64,000 nucleotides of DNA from Acanthochromis polyacanthus (Eukaryota > Chordata > Actinopteri > Pomacentridae). This document shows, piece by piece, positions 22,126 through 33,584 of the stretch (positions are counted from its first letter, which is position 1; every line of letters starts with the position of its first letter). The notes beneath the pieces are model-generated. The model did no database searches, had not been told where the DNA came from, and saw only the letters and a list, made by a program, of their open reading frames with translations. Both the position numbers and the translations under genes were made by a program. The stretch lies in NCBI RefSeq assembly GCF_021347895.1, contig NC_067120.1:19453361-19517360 (forward strand), in the 5' to 3' direction.

Positions 22126-22129
22126 GATT

Positions 22130-22199
22130 GGAGTGAGTAGCTGCTGGTGGAGTAGATCTTTGGACTCATACTCAGGAAGTTTAAGTTTGAGCCCCATCC
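22130..22199 (+). repeat. tRNA-like SINE head or tRNA-derived pseudogene
   Basis: Reads GTGGAGTAGATCTTTGGACT, CATACTCAGGAAG, then a B-box-like AGTTTGAGCCCC. The layout resembles a decayed leucine-type tRNA (GGACTCA...GGAAGT...GTTTGAGCCCC). The acceptor stem does not close, so a working gene is excluded. A pyrimidine-rich tail follows. It differs from the tRNA-like sequence at 10.68 kb. Confidence 0.4.
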
Positions 22200-23400
22200 G
22201 GTGTGTTTTTTCTTTCATTTTTACTTGCTGTTTTTCACTCAGTGCTAACTTGTATGTGGGAATTAATGCTATCTGCTTGCTTTTTGTGCACTTCACTGTA
22301 AGTTTATGGAAATACTACACCATGCACACTATGCTACTACAGGCTTTATATGCATTAACTCGAGTCAGCATTTCCAGTCACAGAGGACAAGACAATGATC
22401 CTTCATGTAGAACAACACAATAAAATCCTCATGTGTGCAGAGGAATAAAGTGGGGTGATATCTACACTGTGTGCTATCGCAGGCCTTGAGAGACAACAGT
22501 ACTTGGCAAGAATTAATATTCTAGTTTCTGCTTCTGCATTTCAATCTGCTATAATGTCAGTGTGACATATTGAGAACTTGACTGTGCAGCAACTAAATTC
22601 GGTTTGCAGAAATTTGTGAAGACGTGTTTGTTTCTCTTTGTACTATAAAACTGAATTCTGATATACTGACAGAATGTGGATACAACTTTTTTTTTTTAAA
22701 AACAGGTAAAAATTTGGTGAACCTCTTATTCGCTTTCTTTCTAAGGATGATATGTGAAGATCAAACTTATGTCTTCACAACCAGAAACTCTAAGTACCTG
22801 GAAAACTATGTCTATCCATTATAAAGTGGTCATTGCCAAGATGACTGTCCTAAAGGTCTGGAATAAAGAAACATGGCAGCCATTTTTTTTGACAGTCACA
22901 ATGCTGAGGGGACCGTCTAAACACCTCAACTTCTTTTTTTGGTTTCTGTGCTAAACTGAAGTTTGGATATTTGTTGAAACACAGTGTAATTGAACAAATG
23001 GACAACCACAACTTATAACAAGAAAAAAGAAGGTGCTTTTTTTTATTTTTCCTCCCCCAGAGAGGGTGGGATGAAGCAGGTGTTGCTGTTATTCATTTGC
23101 TGCCTTAATATTTTACTGTTTCATTTTGTGTTCTGTAAAAAAATCCAAAGGAAAATTGAATTGTTAATTTAAATTAAATGTGGAGAATGTGACTCAAAGC
23201 CACCTTTTTTAGGCGAAATTTACCATGTCCTCATGGTCTGATAGCTGTGCAGTAGGTTCTATTAATGAAAAAATAAAAAGTGGCATGGACCAATCCACAA
23301 AGCAATGTCCCCATGTGTCCTGTGCCTGTTTGCACTTGTGCTCTGGACACGGGGAACGGATGCAGTGGAATTAAGAAGGTTGGTGACACACGCGAGCTAT
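22200..23400. other. Non-coding stretch, nothing firm
   Basis: AT-rich with T-runs (22687-22697, 23036-23044). Near the right edge, an ATG at 23305 opens a hydrophobic leader-like frame (MSPCVLCLFALVLW) that is interrupted by the piggyBac-like insertion at 23406. Removing the insertion closes the frame within a few codons, so it is probably chance. Confidence 0.45.
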
Positions 23401-23405
23401 CTTAA

Positions 23406-23768
23406 CCCTAAAAAGCCGGGACCGAGTATACTCGTTCCCGCTTACTCGTACACGCAGCCGAAACCTAACATTCTCGGCTCAACACGTGTGACTTGTTTAT
23501 GATTGCTAATTAACATAAAATATGCACACATCCGTATGTTTGGTAAGATATAAACATTGGCCTCAAATTTGCTTATTTCAAACGATAAAGCCGTATGAGT
23601 CGTTATAACGAAGCCGCAATTACGAAGCTCTTATCGGGGCCGCGTACCGGCCGAAATTCAATATGGTGAACGTCTACGACAGTGCGACCTCGCAAGACTT
23701 CATCGATATTTTTATGGATTAGGTGGTTTTAGTATATGTACTCCTCCAGAAACATGGCCTTGTAAGGG
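23406..23768. mobile_element. piggyBac-like non-autonomous element
   Basis: Flanked by TTAA on both sides (23402-23405 and 23769-23772). The left end CCCTAAAAAGCC and the inverse of the right end, CCCTTACAAGGCC, agree apart from a one-base gap and two changes. TTAA duplication with CCCT-type ends is the signature of piggyBac elements. The 363-base interior is rich in CpG relative to the flanks, has a near-palindrome around CGAGTATACTCG at about 23424-23435, and no transposase frame. Confidence 0.8.
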
Positions 23769-23774
23769 TTAATA

Positions 23775-24198
23775 TGCTAACCAGCTAAATAAATCGTCTT
23801 TCTTCAGAACTGCAGACTCCACCTTTAAGCATAGAGACGGAGGCAGGATGACTTAAACAAATCCACTCTCTGGTTTTAGAGCTAGTGTCCCTCAGTGACA
23901 CCAGGTTCTGGTAAAAGACTTTCTAGTCAGATGGTACCAAACCTTGTTGTGGCTGACAGACTCATCTTATTGTACTCTTGTTTTCTAAGCTACTCTAGCC
24001 ATGGCCTGCTGACTCTTGCTCTTTCTCCACCCAATATTTGTTACTTGGGACCCAAAACTAAGTAGTTACAAGGCCCCAGTACCAACCTTTATTTTTTCTT
24101 CCATTTTCAAGGGCCAATAATTAAAATTTGCTTCTGCTGGGCCCATTCAGTCATTTGCATCTACTATAAACCGTTTCGTTTCTGTGTCCTCATTAAAT
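23775..24198. other. Non-coding spacer
   Basis: No gene or repeat edge recognised between the piggyBac-like and foldback elements. Confidence 0.5.
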
Positions 24199-24200
24199 CC

Positions 24201-24680
24201 CATCCCAGATAGCAAACTATGGGTGAATCAATGTTGAATCTATGTTGAGACCTAACGTAGAAATTATACAGAAAGTGCAAGGTTGATAAAATGTTGAGTC
24301 AACGTTTGCTTACATAGATTACATGTTTGCAAATATAGATTCAACATTAATTAAACATTGACCTGTCAAACATTTTAATTAAACCAAAATACAATTTAGA
24401 TTCAATGGCATCTTTTAAACACAAACTTCAATGTTGACAAAATGTTGTTGAATCAACGTTGATCCAACCATCAATCTTCAACCGTAACCAAAATTCAACC
24501 TTCTTAACCCTAATTCAACATTGATTTAACATCTTTTGATATCTGGGCAAAGTGTGACTTATGGTTGAAAAGCAAACGTTGACTCAACATTTTATCAACC
24601 TTGCGCTTTCTGTATAATTTCTACGTTAGGTCTCAACATAGATTCAACATTGATTCACCCATAGTTTGCTATCTGGGATG
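24201..24680. mobile_element. Foldback element with 110-base near-identical inverted arms
   Basis: Positions 24201-24310 are the reverse complement of 24571-24680 with, by eye, a single mismatch (AAAGTGC against AAAGCGC). Ends are CATCCCAGATAGCAAAC and GTTTGCTATCTGGGATG. The 260-base middle is built from variants of an AACATTGATTCAAC / GTTGAATCAACGTTG phrase and has an internal ATATCTGGG at about 24538 resembling the ends. No protein. No certain target-site duplication. Confidence 0.85.
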
Positions 24681-24684
24681 CCTC

Positions 24685-26715
24685 TGCATATTATATTTCT
24701 GCAGATATTGAACCATTAAATTGAACTGGCAGCTTTTAAAAGGTGAAAATACAAATATTTCCAAGTTTGAAAACATTTCAAATTCCCAAAACTGAGCCAA
24801 AATATTTTTACAAAACTTAGTTTCGAGTCCCAAATGACAAATGAGTAAACTCTGAACAGAATCTGAGATGGGGCAGCAACATATTTCCTGAATTCTGTCT
24901 GATCGCATGTGAAGGTTGACTTCAAAATAAACATCAGTGACCCTGTGGGTTTGCCAAAACCTGGCCCACTGATGCAAGCTGAAATAATAGGTTTTTGCTC
25001 CCAGACACTACTTTTAATACTTTACACATGCTTTTCTCACAAATGTAGCGAAGATTGCCATGTAAATATGAAGCTACATGTAAATACAACTATATTTTAC
25101 AATAATTTAGTGCCCTTAGCGCACACAGTCAAAGCCATTTTTGCTAATTAGCCTACTGCACAGTTTAACACTTGAGGTAACAGAATGTCATGACTTTATA
25201 TCTCCTTGCAAGATGCAACCAACATGAAAGTCGGGAACACAGCCAAACACAATGCACACACAGTCCTGTGAAGAAGGATAATCAACCAAAGTAAATGAAG
25301 TCACACGTATAAAGCATTATTATCCAGCTATCAACAGTTAAGTATCTACCAACGCAGTAAGTTTTTGCAGCGGTGGTGGGACAGTGATGTGATGGGATGG
25401 AGGAGCTGTATCAGAGGAAACGGATGAATAGCTATTGTGACCTGCCCTCCCAAAGGCTCTGAGATCTTAGAGATAGCAGAAATGAAGTTAGTGCCCTCAT
25501 GTCTCTCTGGTTGAAATGAAAGTTGTAGTGCCTCTAAGTCCTTTCTTGCCCAGGGTAATAAAACTGTGATCAGTAGTGATGGAGATGTTCAAAATCCAAA
25601 AGGTAAAAATTTGCGCAAAGCCTCACTCAATACTGATTGAATTTGTAAGAAAGGAATTATTTGCTGACACAATTAAGTCTTGCTGTACCCCTGCTGTCAA
25701 AAAAAGGCTTCATGCAGCTTTAGGGATTAAGCATAATATTGATTTGTCGAGTATTTGTCGTGAATTACTGGAAGAAAAATATGTAAACAACTTTCCACTT
25801 TTTACACGTTTCATTATTATCAGACTGTAACAATATCCATTCGTTTGACAGCGGTACATGATGAGCCAACAATAAGAATCTTTTAACTATAAAAGCATGA
25901 AAGGTGAAGTAAATACAGGTCTAGAGGTGGCCTAATTAATACTGTACTGCTATCAAGAAGCAGCGACAGCTTTCCAACCACAAAATGGGCTCTGGGAGCC
26001 GCAACAAATCCCTCAGCATTTTTTTTTTCTGCTGCTGGCGTGGGTTGCGAATAGACTAGAGGACTTGAGATATGTGTTTTTCCTCAGTTGGTCACGGCCA
26101 CCTACACACTCTGGCTAATAAGAAAAAAGATTCTGTCTTAAATGTGCAATCAATTTAGCATCAACACGGCAGCGGATATTTTCTCAGGAAATTCTGAATT
26201 GCACTCAGAACATTCACTTTGTCTTACATATGTACGCATTACGACACATCTCATTCAAGCAGTTCCAGGTCTACAGTTGTAAATATTAATGTTATAGATG
26301 TAAGTGATCATTAAAAAAAAATACATGAAGTTCTGAATCTTCTCGTTTTCTTTGATGAGTTTAATAATAGCGATCTAAAATGTTTTGCATATTTCAACTC
26401 AAATATTTTATCCTTTTTCTTTATGCACAGAATAGGAAAGCATACTGTGGGTTTTCTTTTCTCTTTTTTTTCTTTTGGTATACTAGCTGTTAAAATAGGA
26501 TTTTATAACAATTCATAGACACAGCTTGAGATGTGTCCTAATTCCATTCTAAGCAGGATGTGAGCATGCAATGTGTTCACACTGGAGACAAATACATTTT
26601 GTGCATTGTATAAGTATGCATCCTAAAAATAATCCATCTGATGAACAGAAGTAAATACTTACGAATACTGTGTCTCTAAAAACACAAATGTACAAATTAT
26701 TTTTTTCCACTTTAT
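24685..26715. other. Non-coding stretch, one unusual open frame
   Basis: Mostly unique AT-rich DNA with a T-run at about 26021-26029 and T-rich patch at 26455-26476. An 84-codon plus-strand frame at 25576-25830 has a mixed, protein-like composition (for example CRELLEEKYVNNFP near its end) but no known motif and no surrounding splice or promoter evidence. Confidence 0.5.
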
Positions 26716-26718
26716 TGG

Positions 26719-27269
26719 GTTTAAAGGCATTAGAGGAGATTTAATTTCCTACGACTTTGAATGTAGCATGCACATGCGCACATACAACCTCTCCCTCACC
26801 CCCCTCTAACCTCCCCCCTCTTAACATTTACGAAGAAACGCCCCCCTCCAGAAACTTGCGTAGCACTCGTGAAGTTGTCTTTTATGGCTGGGTCCATAGT
26901 GGCTGGGTCCCCCTGGATCTTTAGCTGCCATTATGTAAAAAAAGACGAGCAAAACAAGTCGCCAGCTAACTACGAAGCTACACCAAAGCAACACATACAG
27001 AAAACACGTAAGTCCAAGGCGTACGTAATCTACGTAACTAGGCCTGAGCCGGAAGATTTTTGATTGACAGGAAAGAGAGCAAACCAAATGCCTCGGTCCA
27101 AGCGCATTGATTCTCTAATGTTTTTCAGGTCCTGCCATGTCCACAGTTTTTTTTTTTTTTTTATTCTTTTAGAGACCATACATACAAGTCCACTAAAGGT
27201 CAGTATATTCATTTTATGTGAATCAGACAAATTAAACAAAAAAAAAACATCCTCCATAATGCCTTTAAG
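26719..27269. mobile_element. 550-base non-autonomous element with TTAAAGGCATTA ends
   Basis: Left end TTAAAGGCATTAGAGGAG (26721) and inverse of right end TTAAAGGCATTATGGAGGA (ending about 27268). Interior phrases such as TTGATTGACAGGAAAGAGAG, TTTTTCAGGTCCTGCCATGT, AGAGACCATACATACAAGTC and CACTAAAGGTCAGTATATTC are ones I associate with a common perch-like fish repeat. T-rich at 27148-27164. The short frames on both strands are not transposase. Confidence 0.7.
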
Positions 27270-27375
27270 TGGCATTCATGTTTGACAGGTCATGTATTAC
27301 ATCATTTTCAGTTGATACAAAATGTGATAGTACTTGACTTCTGGTACGCAAACTGCAAAACAAAATATGATAAAA

Positions 27376-28364
27376 GGTAGTGTCTACAGATACGGACCCG
27401 TACCCGTAGCCTGTGGCCTACGGATACGGCACTTTCCCTTAACATAAATATTAATGAGACGAACATGAATATTAATGAGCCGGCTTGGTAAACCGAGTGA
27501 TGAAGGTGCTTCCGTGATTCGAGGTGAATCTGCGTGCCGAGCCTGTCATGTCAGTCATCTGCTGTTCTCTTTTCTATCATGCATAATGTCTTATAAATAT
27601 CATTATCTGACTTTTTCACGGACAGCGATTTGGGGGTTGAAATCAGCACTACTATTAAAAATAGCAAAACTTTTTATTCACGTGACCCTGTTCTAATAAA
27701 GCACAAACAGCAAACAAAACAAATGGCGGAACTAACAGCCAGCTAACTACAAGTATTTTTTTACCTTCAAAAGTAGCGACAGACTATTACATATTAACAA
27801 CCTAAACAAAACCCTGACGTATTTTCTACGTCTGTCAACACAGACACTGCACGTCAGTCACTTTAATGTTAGCGGACTCTGTTGAATGTCTAAGTTACAT
27901 AACCACAAACAAATCTCACAATATCACAGTAAATCGAGTTTGTGGGTTTTTTAAATTCATGCCGAATTAAAGAGCTGCTCCTCACCATTCACGGGTGTTT
28001 GTTTCATATTCGCCATCCTTAACTTTATCTTGTAAATTAGCGTCCAAAATTAAATGGGAACATTTGCAATGGAGTTCGTCAGCCGCTTCCACCACTGAAC
28101 GTGGTAAACTAATTAATAGGAACTGGACTTCAAACAATTTAGACATGGCGTCTAAAAGCGTAAAAACTGCAATGTCTAAAGTGTGAGAGGAGACGGTGTA
28201 TTTTTGGTTAAATTATACAATGTTCGCCGTCAAAGTCATTCATATAAACTGCCTGTAATGTGCAGCAAATAGTAGTTAACCGGCACCAGCTCTTCAGTGA
28301 CCTTAACGGTCCGTACCTCTAGTACAGATGCTACAGGTACGGGTCCGTACCTGTAGCATCAACC
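27376..28364. mobile_element. CpG-rich 989-base element with 9-base target duplication
   Basis: ATGATAAAA is present immediately outside both edges (27367-27375 and 28365-28373). Ends are inverted: GGTAGTGTCTACAGATACGG on the left and, inverted, GGTTGATGCTACAGGTACGG on the right, continuing ACCCGTACC on both. Roughly 38 bases align with about seven mismatches. At the right edge GCTACAGGTACGG pairs with its own inverse, forming a terminal hairpin at 28330-28357. The interior is CpG-rich relative to the flanks, contains a 21-base unit repeated twice (27441-27482), and has no transposase. A 9-base duplication is typical of Mutator-type elements, with Merlin-like (8-9) as an alternative. Confidence 0.8.
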
Positions 28365-28373
28365 ATGATAAAA

Positions 28374-31300
28374 ACTATATAACAGAACACCATATACATA
28401 TTGATTACAGTTAATGAACTGCCTATAATTTACCTTAAAAAGTATTCACTTTTCTAAGTGCACATGGCTCAGCAGCTGATAAACACACAAGCTTCTAGAT
28501 GAAACCAACAGCACAACTTAAGAAACTTTGAGGAGTTCTTCTTCCACTGGATAAACACCACATGTATCATCTACTGAAATCTTCAGGGAGCAAATAAAGC
28601 CCGGGATTCATGCGATAAACAAATATTTATTAATAAAATGTAATTAAGCCTCTGACAAGATCAAGATTAGTTTTGGGCCTCTGATTCTAAACTCGGCGAC
28701 TTGTTTTCTCCACAGCGCGTCGGGCATGAATCTAAAACAAAATGGAAATATCAGCTTGCCTTCTCGAGGAAATTATAAGCTCCTGGCCATAGAGGAGCCA
28801 CAAAGCTCTGTATTCACTTTTCAGATCGTTCTCATATTCTTTCTGCCTGCCTCCGAGCTAATGAAAACTCACAGGATGCAAGGAGAAGTCCCCCTGAGCG
28901 TAAACACATTGCATAATAGGCACTTCTTCAAAATGCTAACAGCCCCAGAAAAGGTCTTTACATTTCAGAGATTTAACGCAAAAGCAGAGGTGAAATTCTA
29001 AAAAAAAAAAAAAAGAAAGAAAGAAAGGAAAAGAAAACATTTACATATAGAAAGAGCCCACATAGCTGATAAGATATTTACAGTGAGAGTGTATTCTTTA
29101 AATGCTGAAAGGGCTTTTGTTGAAGGTTGCTGTTCTTTAAAATGGATCTGTAGGTATCAGTTTGTATTTTCTTCAATAATTCTTTTAAAATGAGACAGAG
29201 AAGTAATAAGTTGTAAACCTTTAGCTTATTAATTCTGCCTTGAGAAAATGATGTCTTCAGAAGGAACAACTCAGTGTTGATCTCAGTCAAAGTGTCTTGA
29301 CTCTCAGGATACTGATGAAGACGCACACTGTGTTGGACAGCCAGTCCTTGCTCCTAATTAAAAGCAATTAAAGAAACAGCCACGTGCTTCAGTTTCCTCA
29401 CAGGTTTATCTTCCCAACGACTGGCTACAGACTATACACACATCAGCAAAATAAAGCCTATCGTGCAGTGCTGGGTCCGGAGATACTCCCCTATTTAATT
29501 TATAATAGATGGAAATCAGCAGTCAGCGCACCCATCTGCTCCACAGTGGCTTCTTGGTTACGTTTGTATTATATTGTGCTTTTTTAAATACACCTCACAA
29601 TGACTGGCATTAAAATGAGCTGATAAACAAGTGCTGAAATGCTTTCAGCTGATGATGAAATTTATAATAAGTTCTACATTTTGAATCCTGCAACATTTAC
29701 ATATAATTTGTATGCATTTGGTGCATTACTGTGTGTCATGGCAGTGTGGACCATGAAGTGTAGAGCCATATCTCAGCCAGCTGCTTATCTCTTTTTATGC
29801 GTCTCTTATATAGGTTTCTATAAAATGTATACAAGGTTCCACACCAGTTTTTCTCAGAGAAGTAACAAACCAGGGATCTACCCAGCAGTGTACTGATCTA
29901 TAGCACCACCAGTGGTCAGAAGCTGCACCTTTATCCTGACAGTATTACTGTTATGTACTCCTCCTTCAGTGATCTCTGTGCTGATCATGATATAGATTAG
30001 ATTTGCTTTCAGCACATAATATAAAGATGCAAGGGGGCGAAAGAACAAATTTCAGGAAATGTGAATGAATTACGACACTTTCTTCAACTTTGATGTTCTT
30101 CACCGTCTCAAATTCAGATATTTAACCAAACCACTTTTTGAAGGACCTAAAATAATAATTAATGACGGCCGAGGCTGATGAAACAACTTCAGACTGTAGG
30201 TGCAACAATTTTTACATCATTTTCTGTAGCATTAACAAGGAGGACCTCGCGTTTGATACTGAATTCATGGTTCATTAGCAGGAACTGCCTGTTTCTCTGC
30301 TGTAAGCTTCCTGTCCTCAGGAAAGCCGCTGTCTTGGTTGAGTGGCTGCGACTCACTACTATCTTCAACTACCAGACATGCACTGTGTGCCCTGGCTCCT
30401 TGTCAAATCCGAACAGAGAGCCTCTTGGTTTAAGTAATGAGACTGGTGATTGAATATTTAAGCACCTAATTAAATTCTCTTTTTACATTGGGGGGTGTGC
30501 AGCAACTTGGTGGCACTTGTGCTCGAGTAGTGCTACGTATTTGAGTGCTTGTGGTTTGGACGATGGAGAATTCTGCTTTCCACAATGGAGATGACATTTC
30601 GAGATTACGAGAGGCTAAAATGAAAGGGAATGGAAGGATTTAGAGTGATTTTTACAATAGCAGATACTTCTTTAATTCATTTAAAAAACGCAAATATATA
30701 TATTATATCATGGTATCTAGTAGGTCAACATCACTATCAATCCATACTGTCATAGTTACAATTAGAACCAACAAAAACAAAAAAAAAATAACCCAATGCA
30801 GCAAACACAGCAGCAGCAATTATTGTATTCTTCAATGGATAGCAAAAGACACATGAAACCATCTGTGAGACACTCATGAAGCAGAGCAATGCCTCTAAAG
30901 CTAATGATCGGAGTAAATAATCCATAAAGCATTCCACTTGATGTCTAACTAAGTGCATGAATCAGATCTCTAGAGTGTTCCAAAAAGAAAGTTGCAACTT
31001 CACCAGTCTTGTGATGAATTTCCACCCTGTGAAAAGTCAAGCTAATAATAGCAGCGGCGACAATCCACAAGTTTGTCAGGGGCAATGGAGCAAAAAACAT
31101 GTTAGCCCAGTAGAAATACAAACATGTCATGTGTTTCACCAACCTAAAGCCCATGTGGCTGCACTGCAAGCCCAAAGCACTTTGCTGTAAACAACCACGG
31201 TAATTGAAGCTTAGAAGTAGCTGGGTAGAATTTCTAAGAGGCGTTCATGTTGTACAACAAATTCCACGTGTGTGTGAACACATTGGTGTAAAAATGGTTG

Positions 31301-32250
31301 CAGGTTGACTGAACTATTCGAAATGCACCAGTAAGCACCCGATGTTCTTTTTCTTCCGTGATAAAAGCTATGCAATATTTACATATAGGCCCCAATGTAT
31401 GATACTAACTCTTATTTAAACTGCATGTCTTCTCTTATGCATTTTCTCTCTCCTTGCACACTAGCATGAGTGCTGCGGTAAGCATTCTCCTGCTGGATGA
31501 GCTCCTGGGATGGAGATTTCTGCTTATTAAGACATGTCCAACAAAATACAGATACAGGCAAATTCTAACCTCGACTTTAGGGGAATACTACATAATTTCA
31601 GGCATTACAGATATTTCCAAATGCCCTAACTACGCTGCATGTGTGAGATTTGACAATCCCCGCTGACTTCTCTTGTCAGAAAAGGAAAATTGTTTCTGAT
31701 GCAAACCAATGTAGATGCGCCAAATGAATAGAAAGCAGCACTTTCATTTTTTTTTTTGCCATTTGTTCTAACATGCAGAATTCAATAAGACATTAGTAGT
31801 CTTTACTTATATCAGTCTATATTTAACAGTTACAGCTCACACATAACAGCAGTGAGCGAAAAATCCCTGAAGGCTTGAATCCAACTACCCAGTTATTCTA
31901 TTCAGTAATAAGTGAGGCTTGAATATATCCACTGAACTACAGAGGATGGCATCAGACATGAAGAGCTGAAGAATCTGCAAGGACTAAATTTAAATATGTA
32001 GCCTTTAGACACGTTTTGTCTTTGCAAGATGGTTACACCATATGTGTTGCTATACATTAAGGGGAATTTATGTAGTATGCAAGAAGAAATGTGATGTGCA
32101 AATGCCCTCTGGTAAGATAATCATGATGCAGTTTTGAGATATCAAAGTCCGAGTATGTGTAGGCTACAAGGCAGCCTACAGATTTCTCTGAAGACCAGCA
32201 AGAGGGGTGGAATGACTGGATGACATATTGTATTCACTGTCTTCACTGTG
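28374..32250. other. Non-coding stretch, mostly repeat-free
   Basis: No gene, RNA gene or transposon end recognised over nearly 4 kb. Simple sequence: an A-run with (GAAA) at about 29001-29033 and an A-run near 30779-30788. The region 28600-28990 is described separately. Confidence 0.5.
28600..28990. promoter_or_regulatory. Candidate conserved non-coding element
   Basis: Repeat-free block with TAATTA-type cores (TGTAATTAAGCCTCTGAC near 28638), balanced composition and a purine-rich right edge. A 91-codon frame at 28726-29001 crosses it but has no domain. Called only on resemblance to fish enhancers. Confidence 0.2.
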
Positions 32251-32256
32251 TGCATG

Positions 32257-32342
<86 letters not shown>
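32257..32342. repeat. Compound microsatellite (TC)n(TA)n(CA)n
   Basis: About ten TC units, then about fourteen TA units, then about eighteen CA units, all nearly pure. Such tracts are usually polymorphic. The Tc1-like remnant starts just to the right. Confidence 0.95.
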
Positions 32343-32343
<1 letters not shown>

Positions 32344-32351
32344 TCATATAT

Positions 32352-33412
32352 GGTGTATATCAATCACCTACAACAAGACAATCACTAACAGAAGAAGTTA
32401 GTAACATTGATTAACTCAAAGCGTATGGATCACACCTAACCTGACAAGAACCAAATTGTGATGGCCAAATGACTGAATCAATGAACATCGTCAAAACAGC
32501 AGGTTCTGTGGTGTGTTCCCAGCAAGAAGACGTTAGGGCCTACTGAAATAAATCCAAGGAAGGACAACCGGTGAACCGGTGAATGGGTCATGGCTGCCCG
32601 AGGCTCATCGATGCGTGTGGGGAGTGAGGGACGCCTTGTGTGGTTCAGTCCCTCAGAAGAGCTTCTGTAGCATAACTTGCTGAAAACCTTAATCATAAAA
32701 AGCTGTCAGTGCACATAAGGCTTCACAGCTTTCCATCTATGGGGCAGTGTAAGCCGCTAACTGGTCAGAGTGCCCATGTTGATCCCTGCCCTCTACTGAA
32801 AGCAACTACAATGGACATGTGAGCATCAGAACTCAACCATGGAGCAATGGAAGATGATTGCCTGGTCTGGAGAATTTTCTTTCACATCATGTGAAGAATT
32901 GGGTGCAGCTGCATGTGCATTATCTGGAGAAGAGATGGCAGCAGGATGCACTAAGGAAGGAAGGAATGGTGGCAGAGGCAGTCTGATGCTTTGGGCAGTG
33001 ATTTGCAAGGAAATCGTCAGTCCTGCATTCATGTGGTTGTTACTCTGACACGCGCCGCCAACCTAAGCAGAATATCCGTGTACATCTCTTCATGGCAATG
33101 GTGTTCTCTGATGGTCTTTTTACACAGGATGTTCCCTGCCATACCGCAAACATTGTTCAGGAAGGGTTTGAGGGACATGACAAAGAGTTCAATGTGTTGA
33201 CTTTGCCTAAAAAATTACCCAGATCTCAATCTGGTCAAGCATCTGTGGGATGTGCTAAAAACACAAGTCCAATCCACGGATTCTCATTGCCCGACCCCGC
33301 AGGACACCGTCAGAGGTCTGTGAAGTCAAGGCCTCAATGGGTCAAAACAGGTTTAGCGGCTCAAGGGGAATCTTCACGATATTAGGCAAGTGGTGTTAAT
33401 GTTTTGTTCTAC
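32352..33412 (+). mobile_element. Tc1-like family A, near full-length dead copy
   Basis: Terminal text at both sides: GAAGTTAGTAACATTGATTA near 32393 and, at the right, TTAGGCAAGTGGTGTTAATG near 33382. Transposase signatures in order on the plus strand: CCAAATTGTGATGGCCAAAT (N-terminal DNA-binding region), GGAAGGACAACCGGTGAACC, CTCATCGATGCGTGTGGGGA, ATGGAGCAATGGAAGATGAT with CTGGTCTGGAGA where the first catalytic Asp codon would be, then PCHTANIVQE in the frame at 33092-33385, which follows the second catalytic Asp. Frameshifts, stops and deletions break the frame, and the TATA/CA microsatellite abuts the left end. Not functional. Confidence 0.85.
33092..33385 (+). pseudogene. Tc1-like transposase C-terminal fragment
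   Basis: A 97-codon frame whose middle (FTQDVPCHTANIVQEGFEGH) is the region around the second catalytic Asp of Tc1/mariner transposases; the usual D-N-A-P-C-H-T order has become D-V-P-C-H-T. Further on, the expected PDLNPIE-type stretch with the third acidic residue is read out of frame (KLPRSQSGQASVG), showing a frameshift near 33225. The start codon is arbitrary. Confidence 0.75.
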
Positions 33413-33469
33413 TGGTCTGCCTTGGAAAGATAGTCTATTTTTGTGTTGTTTATAATGTATATTTGTAAA

Positions 33470-33582
33470 TAGATTGTTTTGCACTATTTCTTAAGATTTC
33501 TTTGAACTGAAAAAGAGAAGATTTCCAGTTTCGTTATGCACTGTACAATGACAATAAAGCATATTTTATTCTATTCAATATC
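33470..33582 (+). mobile_element. LINE 3' tail fragment
   Basis: Reads TTTTGCACTATTTC, TTTCGTTATGCACTGTACAA, TGACAATAAAG, then TTTTATTCTATTCAAT. A TTTCGTT...GTACAATGACAATAAAG stretch followed by (ATTCT)n is the usual 3' end of abundant fish LINEs. It lies about 60 bases right of the Tc1 remnant and has no coding part. Confidence 0.6.
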
Positions 33583-33584
33583 AT

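Noticed and set aside
22130..22199. Functional tRNA gene
   Set aside because: No closing acceptor stem; tail is typical of a SINE.
23305..23405. Signal-peptide-like small gene
   Set aside because: Removing the piggyBac-like insertion closes the frame after a few codons, and there is no other gene structure.
28726..29001. 91-codon open frame as an exon
   Set aside because: No domain and no downstream donor recognised; overlapping sequence looks more like a regulatory block.
32142..32414. Frames with Cys-Val, Tyr-Ile and Arg-Glu repeats
   Set aside because: Translations of the compound microsatellite.
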